Source: Lachnospiraceae bacterium UBA4364 (GTDB lineage Bacteria > Bacillota > Clostridia > Lachnospirales > Lachnospiraceae). From it: a stretch of 51,619 nt of DNA. Below, one piece after another: positions 44,022 through 51,619 of the stretch; the stretch's first letter is position 1; each line of letters starts with the position of its first letter. The translations under genes were made by a program, and so were the position numbers. The stretch covers positions 1-51,619 of the forward strand of contig DGSK01000021.1 of the NCBI GenBank assembly GCA_002393955.1, given 5' to 3'. The notes beneath the pieces are model-generated. The model was given only the letters and a program-made list of their open reading frames with translations, had not been told where the DNA came from and searched no databases.

Positions 44022-45689
44022 TTACTCTATAACAAATGGCTCCTCATGTAGTTTTTTCTCAAATTCTTCCTTGGGAAGAGGCTTTGCAAAATAGAATCCC
44101 TGTGCCCGGAGACAGCCATATTTTTTCAGCATTGATATCTGCTCGGGATTCTCAACACCTTCCGCAATGCACTCCATTCCAAGTTCAGCAGCAAATGCTA
44201 TGACATGCTTTAGCATAACATTCTTTCTCTCGTCCCCGCTTCCGATATGATCAACAAAGCTCTTGTCTATCTTGAGCTCATCAAAATGAATATCCTGTAT
44301 CAGTGTCATTGAGGAATATCCCACACCAAAATCATCCACTGAAGTTCTGATTCCCAGCTCATTAAGTCTTGATATCACCTGTGTCAGCCGCTTCTGATCT
44401 GTAACTGATTCCGTTTCCGTAAACTCTATAATAACCAGTTTATGGTCAAGTCCCCTGCTGTCAAGAACTTTTGCGATATCATCAGCGATTGCAGGATTTG
44501 ACAGATGCCTCCTGGAAAAATTGACCGACATTGGAACCGCCTCATTGCCGGCAGCCACCCAGTTGCTGATATCAGAACACACTCTCCTCAATATCTCAAA
44601 ATCCAGCTCGCAGATTAAGTTGGATCTTTCAAAGACAGGAATGAACCTCATGGGAGGCACTACCTCTCCATTTTTTATCCACCTGCACAAAGCCTCGCCG
44701 CCGTCTATCTTACCTGTATTAAGATTGATCTTAGGCTGATAATACGGCACAAATTCACCCGCATTGAGATATTCATTAAAATGCAGTTCCATGCTCCGGT
44801 TTTCTTCCATAAGCTTTGCTGACTTCTGGTCAAAAAACACATACGGAACCCGTACAACATACCTGGCATATGCGAGAGCCGACTGAGCACCGTCCAATAC
44901 CTGATTGTATCTTGTGATAAAACCGTCCAGCATATAGATGCCGGCCGATGCTGACATTTTTACATTATCCCTGTCCCGGTCACCATATGATATGCATTTT
45001 TCATTGATAAGAGAAATGAACTTTTCTACATTTTCCTTAAGAATGAGCGCACAGTAGTTATCACCGCCAATCCTCCAAAAACACTCGTTTTTGCCAATCA
45101 CCTTTTCAAACTCAGCGGCATAAAGATACATAAGCTGTGTCGCAGCTTCATTACCGAAACACTTATTGACATCCGTCATGTTTCTTATATTGATAAAGAA
45201 CGAAGCATACTGTGAAATAATGCCGCGATCGATTTTATCATTTATAAAGCTTATGCCGTATGCCATATTGTAATTTCCGGTCTGCATATCATGGAAAGTA
45301 CAATAGTCCAGTTTTTCATGCAGGCGAGTCCTGCTCTTTACGATGAAAAGCGCATTCAGGAAAGCCCTTGCCGCTTTTTCATCCTCAGCAGACCATTTTA
45401 TCCCCTTTTTAGGATAGGCTCTGAAATAGAAATTTCCGCCTATGACACGCCTGTCACCTATAACTATCTCGTAATCATCATAACCGTCACCGGCCTCATA
45501 ATAAACAAGATGCTGTTCGGGTATGCCGCGTTTTTCAGTCTGGTCACTCTCATATTCGATGAATTCCACCAAACCGACATCAAGCTTATTTGCAATATCC
45601 TCTACCAGTCCCTTATCCGCAGGACAGAAGAAATCTTTTATCTGGCTTTCCTTAAACTGAAAATCACATACTGCCTCATACTTATTCAT
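44022..45689 (-). CDS. GGDEF-like and EAL domain protein, c-di-GMP phosphodiesterase candidate
   Basis: A 555-residue soluble protein with an N-terminal region of about 110 residues that I do not recognise (possible sensor), a diguanylate-cyclase-like domain with RIGGDNYC at 206-213 where active enzymes have GGDEF (degenerate), and an EAL domain from about 300. EAL residues are kept: EALCRW at 332, Asn390, Glu422, DDFGVGYSS at 452, Lys473 and AEGVEN at 509. It should hydrolyse c-di-GMP, perhaps regulated by the degenerate domain. Its ATG overlaps the nudC stop by 4 bp, so it is coupled to nudC and the carboxypeptidase. Confidence 0.92.
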   Translation of the reverse strand: MNKYEAVCDFQFKESQIKDFFCPADKGLVEDIANKLDVGLVEFIEYESDQTEKRGIPEQHLVYYEAGDGYDDYEIVIGDRRVIGGNFYFRAYPKKGIKWSAEDEKAARAFLNALFIVKSRTRLHEKLDYCTFHDMQTGNYNMAYGISFINDKIDRGIISQYASFFINIRNMTDVNKCFGNEAATQLMYLYAAEFEKVIGKNECFWRIGGDNYCALILKENVEKFISLINEKCISYGDRDRDNVKMSASAGIYMLDGFITRYNQVLDGAQSALAYARYVVRVPYVFFDQKSAKLMEENRSMELHFNEYLNAGEFVPYYQPKINLNTGKIDGGEALCRWIKNGEVVPPMRFIPVFERSNLICELDFEILRRVCSDISNWVAAGNEAVPMSVNFSRRHLSNPAIADDIAKVLDSRGLDHKLVIIEFTETESVTDQKRLTQVISRLNELGIRTSVDDFGVGYSSMTLIQDIHFDELKIDKSFVDHIGSGDERKNVMLKHVIAFAAELGMECIAEGVENPEQISMLKKYGCLRAQGFYFAKPLPKEEFEKKLHEEPFVIE

Positions 45690-46591
45690 ACATTTACCCC
45701 CTCTTTGAATCTGACTATCATCTCATTTGTCAGGCTCATGTTTTCGAAAGCATCGTCTATCCCTGAACGGTCAAGCCAGACAGCTTCCGAAAGTTCCCCT
45801 TCATCCATCTTTATATCATCACTGCCATCAACATCACAGAAGAATCCCAACAGCAGGTCCTGGTCAAATCCCCAGGGCTGGCTCTTGTAATACCTTATAT
45901 TCTTAACCTTAAGTCCGGACTCCTCCATTACCTCTCTCCTGACGGTATCCTCGGCTGTCTCTCCTATCTCACAAAAACCGGCTATAAGGGCATGTCCTTT
46001 ATATGCACGTCCCTTATACCTGGTTATCAGTATCTTATCACCGTTCGTAACACCGACTATCACAGCAGGCATGATCTTAGGATAGACCGTCATCCCGCAC
46101 TTACTGCATACCATAGACCTTTCAGTTTTACCGGGCAGCATATTACAGCCACACCTTCCGCAGAATCTATTTTCAATATACCACTTATAAATCTGCCAGC
46201 CTGTTGAAGCCGCAAAATTATATATCCTGTTTTCAGACCGCCTGAAGAACCTCAGTTCAACAGTTGCAAGATTCATGGCAACGAGACTGGTATATGCGGT
46301 CAGGTATTCCTCTGCAAGGGTATAAAATGCCGTCTCACCGATTGAGAACATATATATAGGCTCAGGTCCGCTGCTGCCATCTGAAAGACTGCCACCGGTC
46401 ACAAGCTCGGCTTCTTCCGCTATAGCCTTCACCACCTCTTCAAGATCCGGGAGAACTGCCGCATCATCGTTTTTCTGTTTCACATAAACAGCCTTGTCAA
46501 GATAACGGTAAAGCAGTACCTTTGATTCCTTTATCCCCTCCGGAACCGAATATGAAATATTGAGTTTCTCCGCAAAACCTTCCTGAATCAT
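45686..46591 (-). CDS. nudC: NADH pyrophosphatase NudC (Nudix hydrolase)
   Basis: Hydrolyses NADH to NMNH and AMP; the E. coli enzyme also removes NAD caps from RNA. From the ATG at 46591 it is 301 residues; the carboxypeptidase stop codon falls just before it. A zinc ribbon (CGRCGCNMLPG then CSKCG) is followed by the Nudix box GFCEIGETAEDTVRREVMEE. The NudC element SQPWPFP reads SQPWGFD here, a noticeable change in the NADH-specificity region. It is coupled by overlap to both neighbours. Confidence 0.92.
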   Translation of the reverse strand: MIQEGFAEKLNISYSVPEGIKESKVLLYRYLDKAVYVKQKNDDAAVLPDLEEVVKAIAEEAELVTGGSLSDGSSGPEPIYMFSIGETAFYTLAEEYLTAYTSLVAMNLATVELRFFRRSENRIYNFAASTGWQIYKWYIENRFCGRCGCNMLPGKTERSMVCSKCGMTVYPKIMPAVIVGVTNGDKILITRYKGRAYKGHALIAGFCEIGETAEDTVRREVMEESGLKVKNIRYYKSQPWGFDQDLLLGFFCDVDGSDDIKMDEGELSEAVWLDRSGIDDAFENMSLTNEMIVRFKEGVNV

Positions 46592-46595
46592 AGCC

Positions 46596-47846
46596 TCACC
46601 TGTCTTCTGCCGTCTCACCGGCAGCATTTTCACTTACCGCCTCATCTGCTGATACAGATTCTTCCGGTTTCTCGCACGCACAGTATCTGTTATATATCTC
46701 CACATGGTCATATATCGCCTGCCATGCAGAAGAGGATTTTCCGGTCACACATATATATTCTTTCCCGTCATAGGCTTCAAAATAACTAACTGCACAGTTC
46801 CTTGACTGATTCACGAAGCCCGTCTTTGCTGCCACTACTTCTCCCGGTGTCTCCAGATCTTCTATACGCCTCAGGAAACGGTTTGAAATGCTGATTCCGT
46901 CCGGATGTTCCTCCGTTTCGGCAGTTCTGTATTTATGTGCAGACAGAGCCTTAAAACACATCTCATTTTCCAGCGCAGCTTTCATTATCATAGCCATATC
47001 GATAACGGTACACTTATTATCCTCAGAAAAAATACCCACAGGATTTTCAAAATGTGCAGTTCCTGCAAGTCCCAATTCTGCAGCCTTGTCATTCATGGCA
47101 TCCACAAAGGCATCCTTTGAACCGCAGGCTGCATCCGCCAGTGTAAGCGCAGCATCCGCACCTGACGGAAGTATGGTTCCGTAGAAAAGCTCCCTTGCAG
47201 TGACCACCTCTCCCACTTCGTAATTTACGGCAGAACAGTCATTAGTAAACACGTAGTTCATGGTCTCCTGTGAAACGGCATACTCCGCATCCAGATCCGT
47301 TATATTCTCAGCCGCCACCAGCACAGTCATAACCTTCGTCATGGAGGCAGGATAAATAACTGTATCTGCATTCTTCCTGGCAACAACATGTCCATCACTT
47401 AAATCTATAAGGACTGCATACTCACTGATTACCTTGTCGCTTGTGATTGTTGCCGTGGAATCATCCGAATATACTTTGTACCCTGCATAAAACGGTGTCA
47501 GCGGCGTACATCTGAAATCATCATCCGGATGAGTCACCGGCTCAGCGATATCTTCGGAAACTGCCTCATCTACGGAAACTGTCGGGAATACTAAATCAAC
47601 GGAAATAATATCCTCAGATACAGCCTCTGCAGTTTCAGGTTCCTCAGAATTCTTACCGCCAAGTACCAGTCCCAATACCACTATAAGGAGTATCAGCACT
47701 ACCACAATAGCTGCAACACCTATGGCAACCTTCTTTTCCTTATTCCTGCGGCCGTATGAACTGCTGTACATGCTGCCATAATAACCGCTGTATGAACTGT
47801 GGTATCCTCTTTTTCTATTACGTCTGCGCAAAACTTTCTCCGCCAC
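46596..47846 (-). CDS. D-alanyl-D-alanine carboxypeptidase (peptidase S11)
   Basis: A penicillin-binding protein that trims pentapeptides of peptidoglycan. The GTG start at 47846 is the best available. A basic, Tyr/Ser-rich cytoplasmic tail (1-38) precedes a membrane anchor (40-63), so it is membrane-tethered rather than secreted, unlike most DacF proteins. Catalytic motifs are SMTK (Ser168, Lys171) and KTG at 341-343. The second motif reads SGA in LPSGADAALT, with Ala where SxN has Asn, a form I recall in Firmicutes homologues. The C-terminal domain after 380 is an acidic tail (EKPEESVSADEAVSEN). It leads the operon with nudC and the EAL gene. Confidence 0.9.
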   Translation of the reverse strand: MAEKVLRRRNRKRGYHSSYSGYYGSMYSSSYGRRNKEKKVAIGVAAIVVVLILLIVVLGLVLGGKNSEEPETAEAVSEDIISVDLVFPTVSVDEAVSEDIAEPVTHPDDDFRCTPLTPFYAGYKVYSDDSTATITSDKVISEYAVLIDLSDGHVVARKNADTVIYPASMTKVMTVLVAAENITDLDAEYAVSQETMNYVFTNDCSAVNYEVGEVVTARELFYGTILPSGADAALTLADAACGSKDAFVDAMNDKAAELGLAGTAHFENPVGIFSEDNKCTVIDMAMIMKAALENEMCFKALSAHKYRTAETEEHPDGISISNRFLRRIEDLETPGEVVAAKTGFVNQSRNCAVSYFEAYDGKEYICVTGKSSSAWQAIYDHVEIYNRYCACEKPEESVSADEAVSENAAGETAEDR

Positions 47847-47944
47847 CGGAATTTCCGTCCAAGACTGCTGAATATATTTTCATAGCGATAAACTCTTCCG
47901 GAATCCCATAATAATTCCATTATCTTTATATAATACAAAAAAAA

Positions 47945-47965
47945 AGGCACTTTGTTCAAGTGCCT
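47945..47965 (-). terminator. Terminator after the amidase gene
   Basis: AGGCACTT paired with AAGTGCCT, 5-nt loop, followed on the minus strand by TTTTTTTTTG. The stem includes the stop codon of the amidase gene, so the terminator overlaps the coding end. Confidence 0.9.
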
Positions 47966-49431
47966 GAGATTTTCCTGCCATAAGGTATCTCATACCCCCA
48001 CGGACTTATCTCTTCAAATGCGTGGGCTACGGCAAACACATCCTCATCCCGGAATTTTTTCCCTATTATCTGCATTCCCACCGGCAGCCCCTTACAGGTC
48101 AGTCCTGCAGGCACTGAGGCCGCCGGATTCCCCGTGAAATTTTCAAAAAAAGTCTCGCAGAAGCCTATAAGCGGCTCTATCTTCCGGCCGTTTAATTCTT
48201 CAGGCCCTTTTGTATTTCCGTCAGATGCATTTTTCACAGGCGGACAGATAGTAACCGGTGAAACAATGATATCGTATTTTTCAAAAATATCCTGCTGTGC
48301 ATCAAGAATCTCGGTACGCAGTTCGTTGAAATATCGATAATCCATTATATTTGAATTAAGCGCCTCTTTATTCCAATATATAAACTCCTCGGGAAGCTCC
48401 TCCCTGTGGTCACGTACAAGGTCAAAACCCTCTTTTTTCCAGAGTTCCATATCGATTGCGGTATCAACACATATGCTCCGACACCAAAGCTTTGCAAAAT
48501 CATTCTGGGTATGCCTGAAATTAAAATGCACATCCTCCACATCTGCCCCGGCTTCCTCAAGCCGGTGTGCAGCGGCTTCCACAATCCCTGACACATCTCT
48601 GTCCACAGTAAAGACATCAAAATCAGCGGTAAACGCGATCTTCCAGCCCTTTATGGGCCTTTTCATAAGTTCAGTAAAATCTCTCAAGCCGTGATCCAGA
48701 CTTAAGGGATCCCTTGGATCATAAACAGCCATATAATTCAGCATCACGGCACTGTCCAGAACAGTTCTCGTAATAGCTCCGTCAAAACAGTAGGGATGAG
48801 TAGCTGTCCAGCCATCCGGCCGGCAGATACTGGGTATAGTTCCCACCGAAGCTTTATAGCCGAAACAGGAACACCAGGCAGAAGGAATCCGGATAGAACC
48901 TCCTCCATCAGAACCTTCAGAAATGGGGACCAGTCCGTCAGCTACCGCTGCAGCAGAACCACCGGAAGAACCTCCGGAATTATATTCTGTATTGAAAGGA
49001 TTGCAGGTGGGACCATAGAGTTTGTTGTCACAGGTACCTCTAAAAGCAAAGGCAGGTGCGTTGGTCTTGCCGACTGCAATAGCTCCGGCATTTCTTGCCG
49101 CTGTATAAAAAGCAGAATCTGCCTCATCCTCCCTGATAAGGGATTTTACGCCGCCATGACTGTTAGTCCAGCCCTTTTTTGACGGCAGAAAATCCTTTAG
49201 CCCCACAGGTACGCCTGACAAAGGACCTGTATCCTCCCCGCGCATCATCCTTTCCTCCAGGATCTTTGCTTCTGCCCTTGCCTCATCAAATTTTGTATAA
49301 ACAAAGGCAGTGAGGCTGGGATTACGTTTTTCAATACGCTCTGCAAAGTAATCCACCACTTCAGTTGGAGTGATATTTCCACTCTTGACTTCCGATCCCA
49401 GTTCAACACCTGACAGTTCTTCTAATTTCAT
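47956..49431 (-). CDS. Amidase (amidase signature family, GatA-like)
   Basis: A 491-residue enzyme that hydrolyses amides; related to GatA but probably a free amidase because no gatB or gatC is nearby. The Ser-cisSer-Lys triad is visible: Lys79 in GVPVGLKDF, Ser155/Ser156 in YNSGGSSGGSA and Ser179 in SDGGGSIRIPS. Ribosome site is weak (GAGCGG). It lies 50 bp after the VUT transporter gene on the same strand. Substrate unknown. It could instead be the GatA of a glutamyl-tRNA amidotransferase if partners lie elsewhere. Confidence 0.88.
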   Translation of the reverse strand: MKLEELSGVELGSEVKSGNITPTEVVDYFAERIEKRNPSLTAFVYTKFDEARAEAKILEERMMRGEDTGPLSGVPVGLKDFLPSKKGWTNSHGGVKSLIREDEADSAFYTAARNAGAIAVGKTNAPAFAFRGTCDNKLYGPTCNPFNTEYNSGGSSGGSAAAVADGLVPISEGSDGGGSIRIPSAWCSCFGYKASVGTIPSICRPDGWTATHPYCFDGAITRTVLDSAVMLNYMAVYDPRDPLSLDHGLRDFTELMKRPIKGWKIAFTADFDVFTVDRDVSGIVEAAAHRLEEAGADVEDVHFNFRHTQNDFAKLWCRSICVDTAIDMELWKKEGFDLVRDHREELPEEFIYWNKEALNSNIMDYRYFNELRTEILDAQQDIFEKYDIIVSPVTICPPVKNASDGNTKGPEELNGRKIEPLIGFCETFFENFTGNPAASVPAGLTCKGLPVGMQIIGKKFRDEDVFAVAHAFEEISPWGYEIPYGRKISGT

Positions 49432-49481
49432 GATCCGCTCATTCTGCCGTATTCCATACAGCGTTGCGAAAAGAGTCCCGA

Positions 49482-50228
49482 TTACGCTGCCTTCCCTGCT
49501 GCAGCCTTTAAGTACTCTACTCCGATGCCTTCCTTTTCCCAGCCTTTGGATATTTTGTATCCAACAGGCGAAAAGACAGCTTCCGCAATAAGTTCAATAA
49601 CCATTGATGTCGTTGAACATATAAGCACCTGTGTCCAGTTCCAGCCGAAAAAAACATGGGAGACCAGTGCCGAAAACACGAAATTGTCTACCCACTGACC
49701 TACCGCTGTTGATATAAAGCTCCGCACAGCAAAGCCACTATATCCCCCCTTGTCGACCTTTTTACCGATCAACTCGTTAAGTACCGCATTGACTACGGAA
49801 GACAAAAGCATTGCTATAGCTGACCCCAGTACAACATACCATGCGCTTCCAAATGTTGAATTCAGCCCGGCATTGATATACTCGCCAACTGCAGGATCCG
49901 AAGCACTATAATAGGCCGCCCAGCGTCCCGGCGTCATCGACAGCAGCCAAAATATGCCCACCGTTACAACATTTACAAACATCGCAAGAAGCGAGACCTT
50001 AATGGAAGCTTTCGCCCCGAAGCGCTTGCAGATGCAGTCCATGCATAAAAAAGATATCCACGAAAGCGCAAGTCCGCAGTTTATGCAAAAATACTTTGAT
50101 GAAAACAGTTCCTTGCCTGCTACCAGATTCATGCAGACAACTGACAGGATAAAGACCGAAATGACCATGGACGGCACATTCCGCAGAAGGATCCTGTAAT
50201 CCTTCAATTCACTTCTCAGATATTTCAT
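49482..50228 (-). CDS. VUT family (YhhQ-like) queuosine precursor transporter
   Basis: A 248-residue membrane protein with about six to seven helices. It has the family segment VRSFISTAVGQWVDNFVFSA, and SSVVNAVLNELIGKKV before it. The extra CINCGLALSW and CMDCICKRFG stretches add several cysteines and may bind metal. YhhQ-type proteins take up queuosine precursors (preQ0/preQ1) in other bacteria. A promoter with a two-hairpin leader lies upstream at 50257-50341, suggesting control by a ligand or attenuation. AAAGGAG precedes the ATG. Confidence 0.85.
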   Translation of the reverse strand: MKYLRSELKDYRILLRNVPSMVISVFILSVVCMNLVAGKELFSSKYFCINCGLALSWISFLCMDCICKRFGAKASIKVSLLAMFVNVVTVGIFWLLSMTPGRWAAYYSASDPAVGEYINAGLNSTFGSAWYVVLGSAIAMLLSSVVNAVLNELIGKKVDKGGYSGFAVRSFISTAVGQWVDNFVFSALVSHVFFGWNWTQVLICSTTSMVIELIAEAVFSPVGYKISKGWEKEGIGVEYLKAAAGKAA

Positions 50229-50256
50229 TTCTTACTCCTTTGGTTTTAATATTTTA

Positions 50257-50310
50257 CAAGCAGGATATCGGACCCGAACTGCTTGGCCTGCGCCCTATGC
50301 ACACGCAGGC
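50257..50310 (-). promoter_or_regulatory. Two-hairpin structured leader upstream of the VUT transporter, candidate riboswitch or attenuator
   Basis: Minus-strand leader of about 85 nt. Hairpin 1 is GCCTGCG/CGCAGGC (50286-50310); hairpin 2 is CAAGCAG/CTGCTTG (50257-50285) with an inner UCGG-GU-CCGA. Then an A/U-rich stretch, AAACCAAAGGAG, precedes the ATG by about 8 nt. The hairpins abut with no spacer. It does not fit the preQ1-I pattern as I remember it, and it has no T-run, so translational control is more likely than termination. Confidence 0.5.
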
Positions 50311-50313
50311 TAA

Positions 50314-50341
50314 ATTATATACTATTTTAGTCAGAATACAA
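50314..50341 (-). promoter_or_regulatory. Promoter of the VUT transporter
   Basis: On the minus strand TTGTAT (50336-50341), 16-bp spacer, TATAAT (50314-50319). The start point would lie just before hairpin 1 of the structured leader. Confidence 0.65.
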
Positions 50342-50479
50342 GGGAAATCTTTTTAAACAAAGCCTTTAACAAGTCCTTGATACAACGCTCCCTGCAATTG
50401 TGTGATAAACAGGCAGCACTTCTGAAAATAAAATGCCCTCCCCCTGCACACTTTATGCTGATACGCCCAATGCGGGATA

Positions 50480-50953
50480 TCATAACAATCCTTCAGCTTG
50501 CAGATATTTCCAAAATGCATCCAGCCCTTTGGTAAGATCAGCATAGGTCGCATCAAAATTCCCCGTATACCATGGATCTGCCACATCCCTGCCTCTGCCA
50601 ATTCCGGATACAAAATCCAAAAGCTTATATATCTTATCGGAGCGGCCTCCGGCTATACGCTGCATATTGCGGATATTAGCCGTATCCATTCCGATCAGAT
50701 AATCATAATAATCATAATCTTCATTTGTCATCTGCACTGCCCTGTGCGGCACGAGAGGGATCCCGACTTCCCGCAGCTTCTGTACGGTTCCGTAATGCGG
50801 CGTATTCCCGATTTCCTCACGGCTTGTAGCCGCTGACTCTATCTCAAAGTCATCCTTCCTGTGATTATTTTCAGCCATATAAGCAAACATACTCTGAGCC
50901 ATCGTGCTTCTACAGATATTGCCGTGGCAGATGAATAATACTTTTATCGGCAT
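50480..50953 (-). CDS. Low-molecular-weight protein-tyrosine phosphatase
   Basis: A 157-residue cytosolic phosphatase. The signature CX5R loop lies at residues 9-15 in FICHGNICRST; the second catalytic Asp is in the DPWYTGNF segment near residue 130. GGAGG precedes the ATG. Enzymes of this size act on phosphotyrosine or on phosphoarginine (McsB pathway); which it is cannot be told. The helically phased GGCAAA repeats at 51048-51073 lie about 95 bp upstream of its start. Confidence 0.94.
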   Translation of the reverse strand: MPIKVLFICHGNICRSTMAQSMFAYMAENNHRKDDFEIESAATSREEIGNTPHYGTVQKLREVGIPLVPHRAVQMTNEDYDYYDYLIGMDTANIRNMQRIAGGRSDKIYKLLDFVSGIGRGRDVADPWYTGNFDATYADLTKGLDAFWKYLQAEGLL

Positions 50954-51047
50954 TTCTTACCTCCAAAACCGCATCAAATTGCTCCAGTTTGCGCCGGTTT
51001 GCCAGGCTGCTGAAGCTTCCGTCATTTTACAGAAAATCGGGCCAAAT

Positions 51048-51073
51048 GGCAAAACCCGGCAAAGTGTGGCAAA
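51048..51073. repeat. GGCAAA direct repeats phased at 10 bp
   Basis: GGCAAA at 51048, 51058 and 51068, spaced exactly 10 bp, with a related GGCC on either side (51040 and 51078). Sites on one helix face like this are typical of cooperative protein binding. It may be the control region of the phosphatase gene, or simply a short tandem repeat. Confidence 0.6.
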
Positions 51074-51137
51074 TCTTGGCCGTGAATCGTAGTCAAAACG
51101 TAGTTTTTTATGGGGCCTAAACTACTTGCGTCCCGGC

Positions 51138-51227
51138 GTGGGTTCACCTTGCTTTGCCGTGGGTTCACTTTCCGTGGGTTCACTTTTGAACCCATGAACC
51201 CATTTTTGTGGGTTCATTTGAACCCAC
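51138..51227. repeat. Cluster of seven TGGGTTCA units in both orientations
   Basis: TGGGTTCA lies at 51139-51146, 51160-51167, 51175-51182 and 51209-51216; its complement TGAACCCA lies at 51187-51194, 51195-51202 and 51219-51226. Neighbouring units form hairpins such as TGGGTTCActttTGAACCCA (51175-51194). Its purpose is unknown. Confidence 0.85.
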
Positions 51228-51319
51228 GATAGGAAGATTATCTTCCAATATAACGCGCTAACACATTATCTCTACAAATCTTGAATTTGTCGAATTGAAA
51301 CTCGAATCATCAATTACGC

Positions 51320-51619
51320 TCAGCCAAATCTGCTTTCCAGAACATCCGCAGCTCTTTCGCATCCAAGCTCCTTCTTCAGGGTCGCCTGCGCTTTCTTCGC
51401 TCAGCCATCATATCTGCCACTGATCAGTTCTCTGATCGATTCTTCGATTCTCTCCACACTGGGGATCTCAAATCTGACGTAAAGGGGCTCCGGACCGCAG
51501 TCAAGTTCATGCACCCTTCTTCCGTAAAACAGCTGATCCAGAGCAAGTGGCATCACAAGCGTTGGTTTTCCGGCTCTGAGTCCTATGCCGTTTGTAGAAC
51601 AACCTCCATGATGTACAAC
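51320..51619 (-). pseudogene. C-terminal part of a UDP-glycosyltransferase (GT1, macrolide type) with an in-frame TGA, cut by the window end
   Basis: Reading on the minus strand from the window edge, VVHHGGCSTNGIGLRAGKP is the nucleotide-sugar-binding signature of GT1 enzymes, followed by TLVMPLALDQLFYGRRV and PSVERIEESIRELI. The frame meets TGA at 51401-51403 and then resumes in the same frame as AKKAQATLKKELGCERAADV until TGA at 51320-51322, which looks like the rest of the normal C-terminal helix region. A single nonsense change explains it. Because most of the gene lies outside the window, the protein might still work after losing about 27 residues. The HHGGCS form, where HHGGxGT is usual, is also noteworthy. 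Confidence 0.75.

Larger units (their letters stand above)
50954..51319. other. Gene-free region with repeat clusters
   Basis: 366 bp without a supported gene between the phosphatase and the glycosyltransferase remnant. It holds the phased GGCAAA repeats (51048-51073), an inverted repeat GTAGTTT/AAACTAC (51100-51125) and a cluster of seven TGGGTTCA/TGAACCCA units (51138-51227). The remainder (51241-51319) is AT-rich and featureless to the eye. Confidence 0.6.

Noticed and set aside
51139..51227. tRNA genes from the repeated GGGTTCA
   Set aside because: Only the T-loop-like word recurs; there is no acceptor, D or anticodon arm around it.
1..51619. CRISPR arrays, insertion sequences, prophage
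   Set aside because: No regularly spaced repeats with spacers, transposase motifs or phage structural genes were seen on either strand.

Overview
The window looks like a chromosomal segment of an anaerobic Clostridia bacterium, most likely Lachnospiraceae. This is inferred from family content (DUF3793, a FeoB-associated Cys-rich protein, DUF6110, a short clostridial flavodoxin, REC/EAL and PAS proteins of Lachnospiraceae style), moderate GC, strong AGGAGG-type ribosome sites and occasional TTG/GTG starts. Nearly every gene lies on the minus strand; only pgcA, a DtxR-type regulator and a small lipoprotein lie on the plus strand. No tRNA, rRNA, CRISPR array, transposase or prophage gene was recognised.

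Layout. 0-4.4 kb: phosphoglucomutase, a one-helix membrane protein and a secreted GH3 hexosaminidase. 4.5-18.1 kb: a metal island. Read in transcription order on the minus strand it holds feoA, feoB, a FeoB-associated protein, DUF6110, a P1B-type ATPase with an atypical membrane motif, a ZIP transporter, a membrane-anchored HMA chaperone, a methyltransferase broken by one stop codon, DUF3793, flavodoxin and a heterodimeric ABC pair. A DtxR-family regulator diverges from feoA. 17.8-20.4 kb: an enolase fragment, a PAS fragment, then an HPt protein coupled to a REC-GGDEF-EAL protein. 20.5-29.7 kb: two alpha/beta hydrolases, a membrane protein, DAHP synthase, a zinc-ribbon membrane protein, a Y-family polymerase, mnmA and a chemoreceptor-like coiled-coil protein. 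29.7-33.7 kb: ilvB, two ilvN paralogues and ilvC. 33.8-43.9 kb: a lipoprotein, a CmpB-like membrane protein, an HD protein, a beta-helix protein, topB, an ATPase, asd, argH and a MATE transporter. 44-51 kb: a D,D-carboxypeptidase / nudC / EAL operon, an amidase, a VUT-family transporter with a structured leader, and a low-molecular-weight phosphatase. The last 0.6 kb holds two dense repeat clusters and the 3' end of an interrupted glycosyltransferase.

Main result. Eight copies of a 16-bp palindrome, RTTAG-N6-CTAAY, lie in the 9.3-18.1 kb interval, all in intergenic DNA. They sit upstream of DUF3793, the methyltransferase, ZIP, feoA and the enolase fragment. Upstream of both feoA and ZIP, one copy exactly fills the 17-bp spacer of a near-consensus promoter, and a second copy lies 29-30 bp away over the predicted transcription start. 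The DtxR-type protein at 17315 carries Met and Cys at the positions expected of an iron sensor. Together these define a candidate iron regulon that includes poorly characterised parts (DUF3793, DUF6110, the YSC-motif ATPase, the HMA membrane chaperone). All functional statements are inferences from sequence reading; no search was run.
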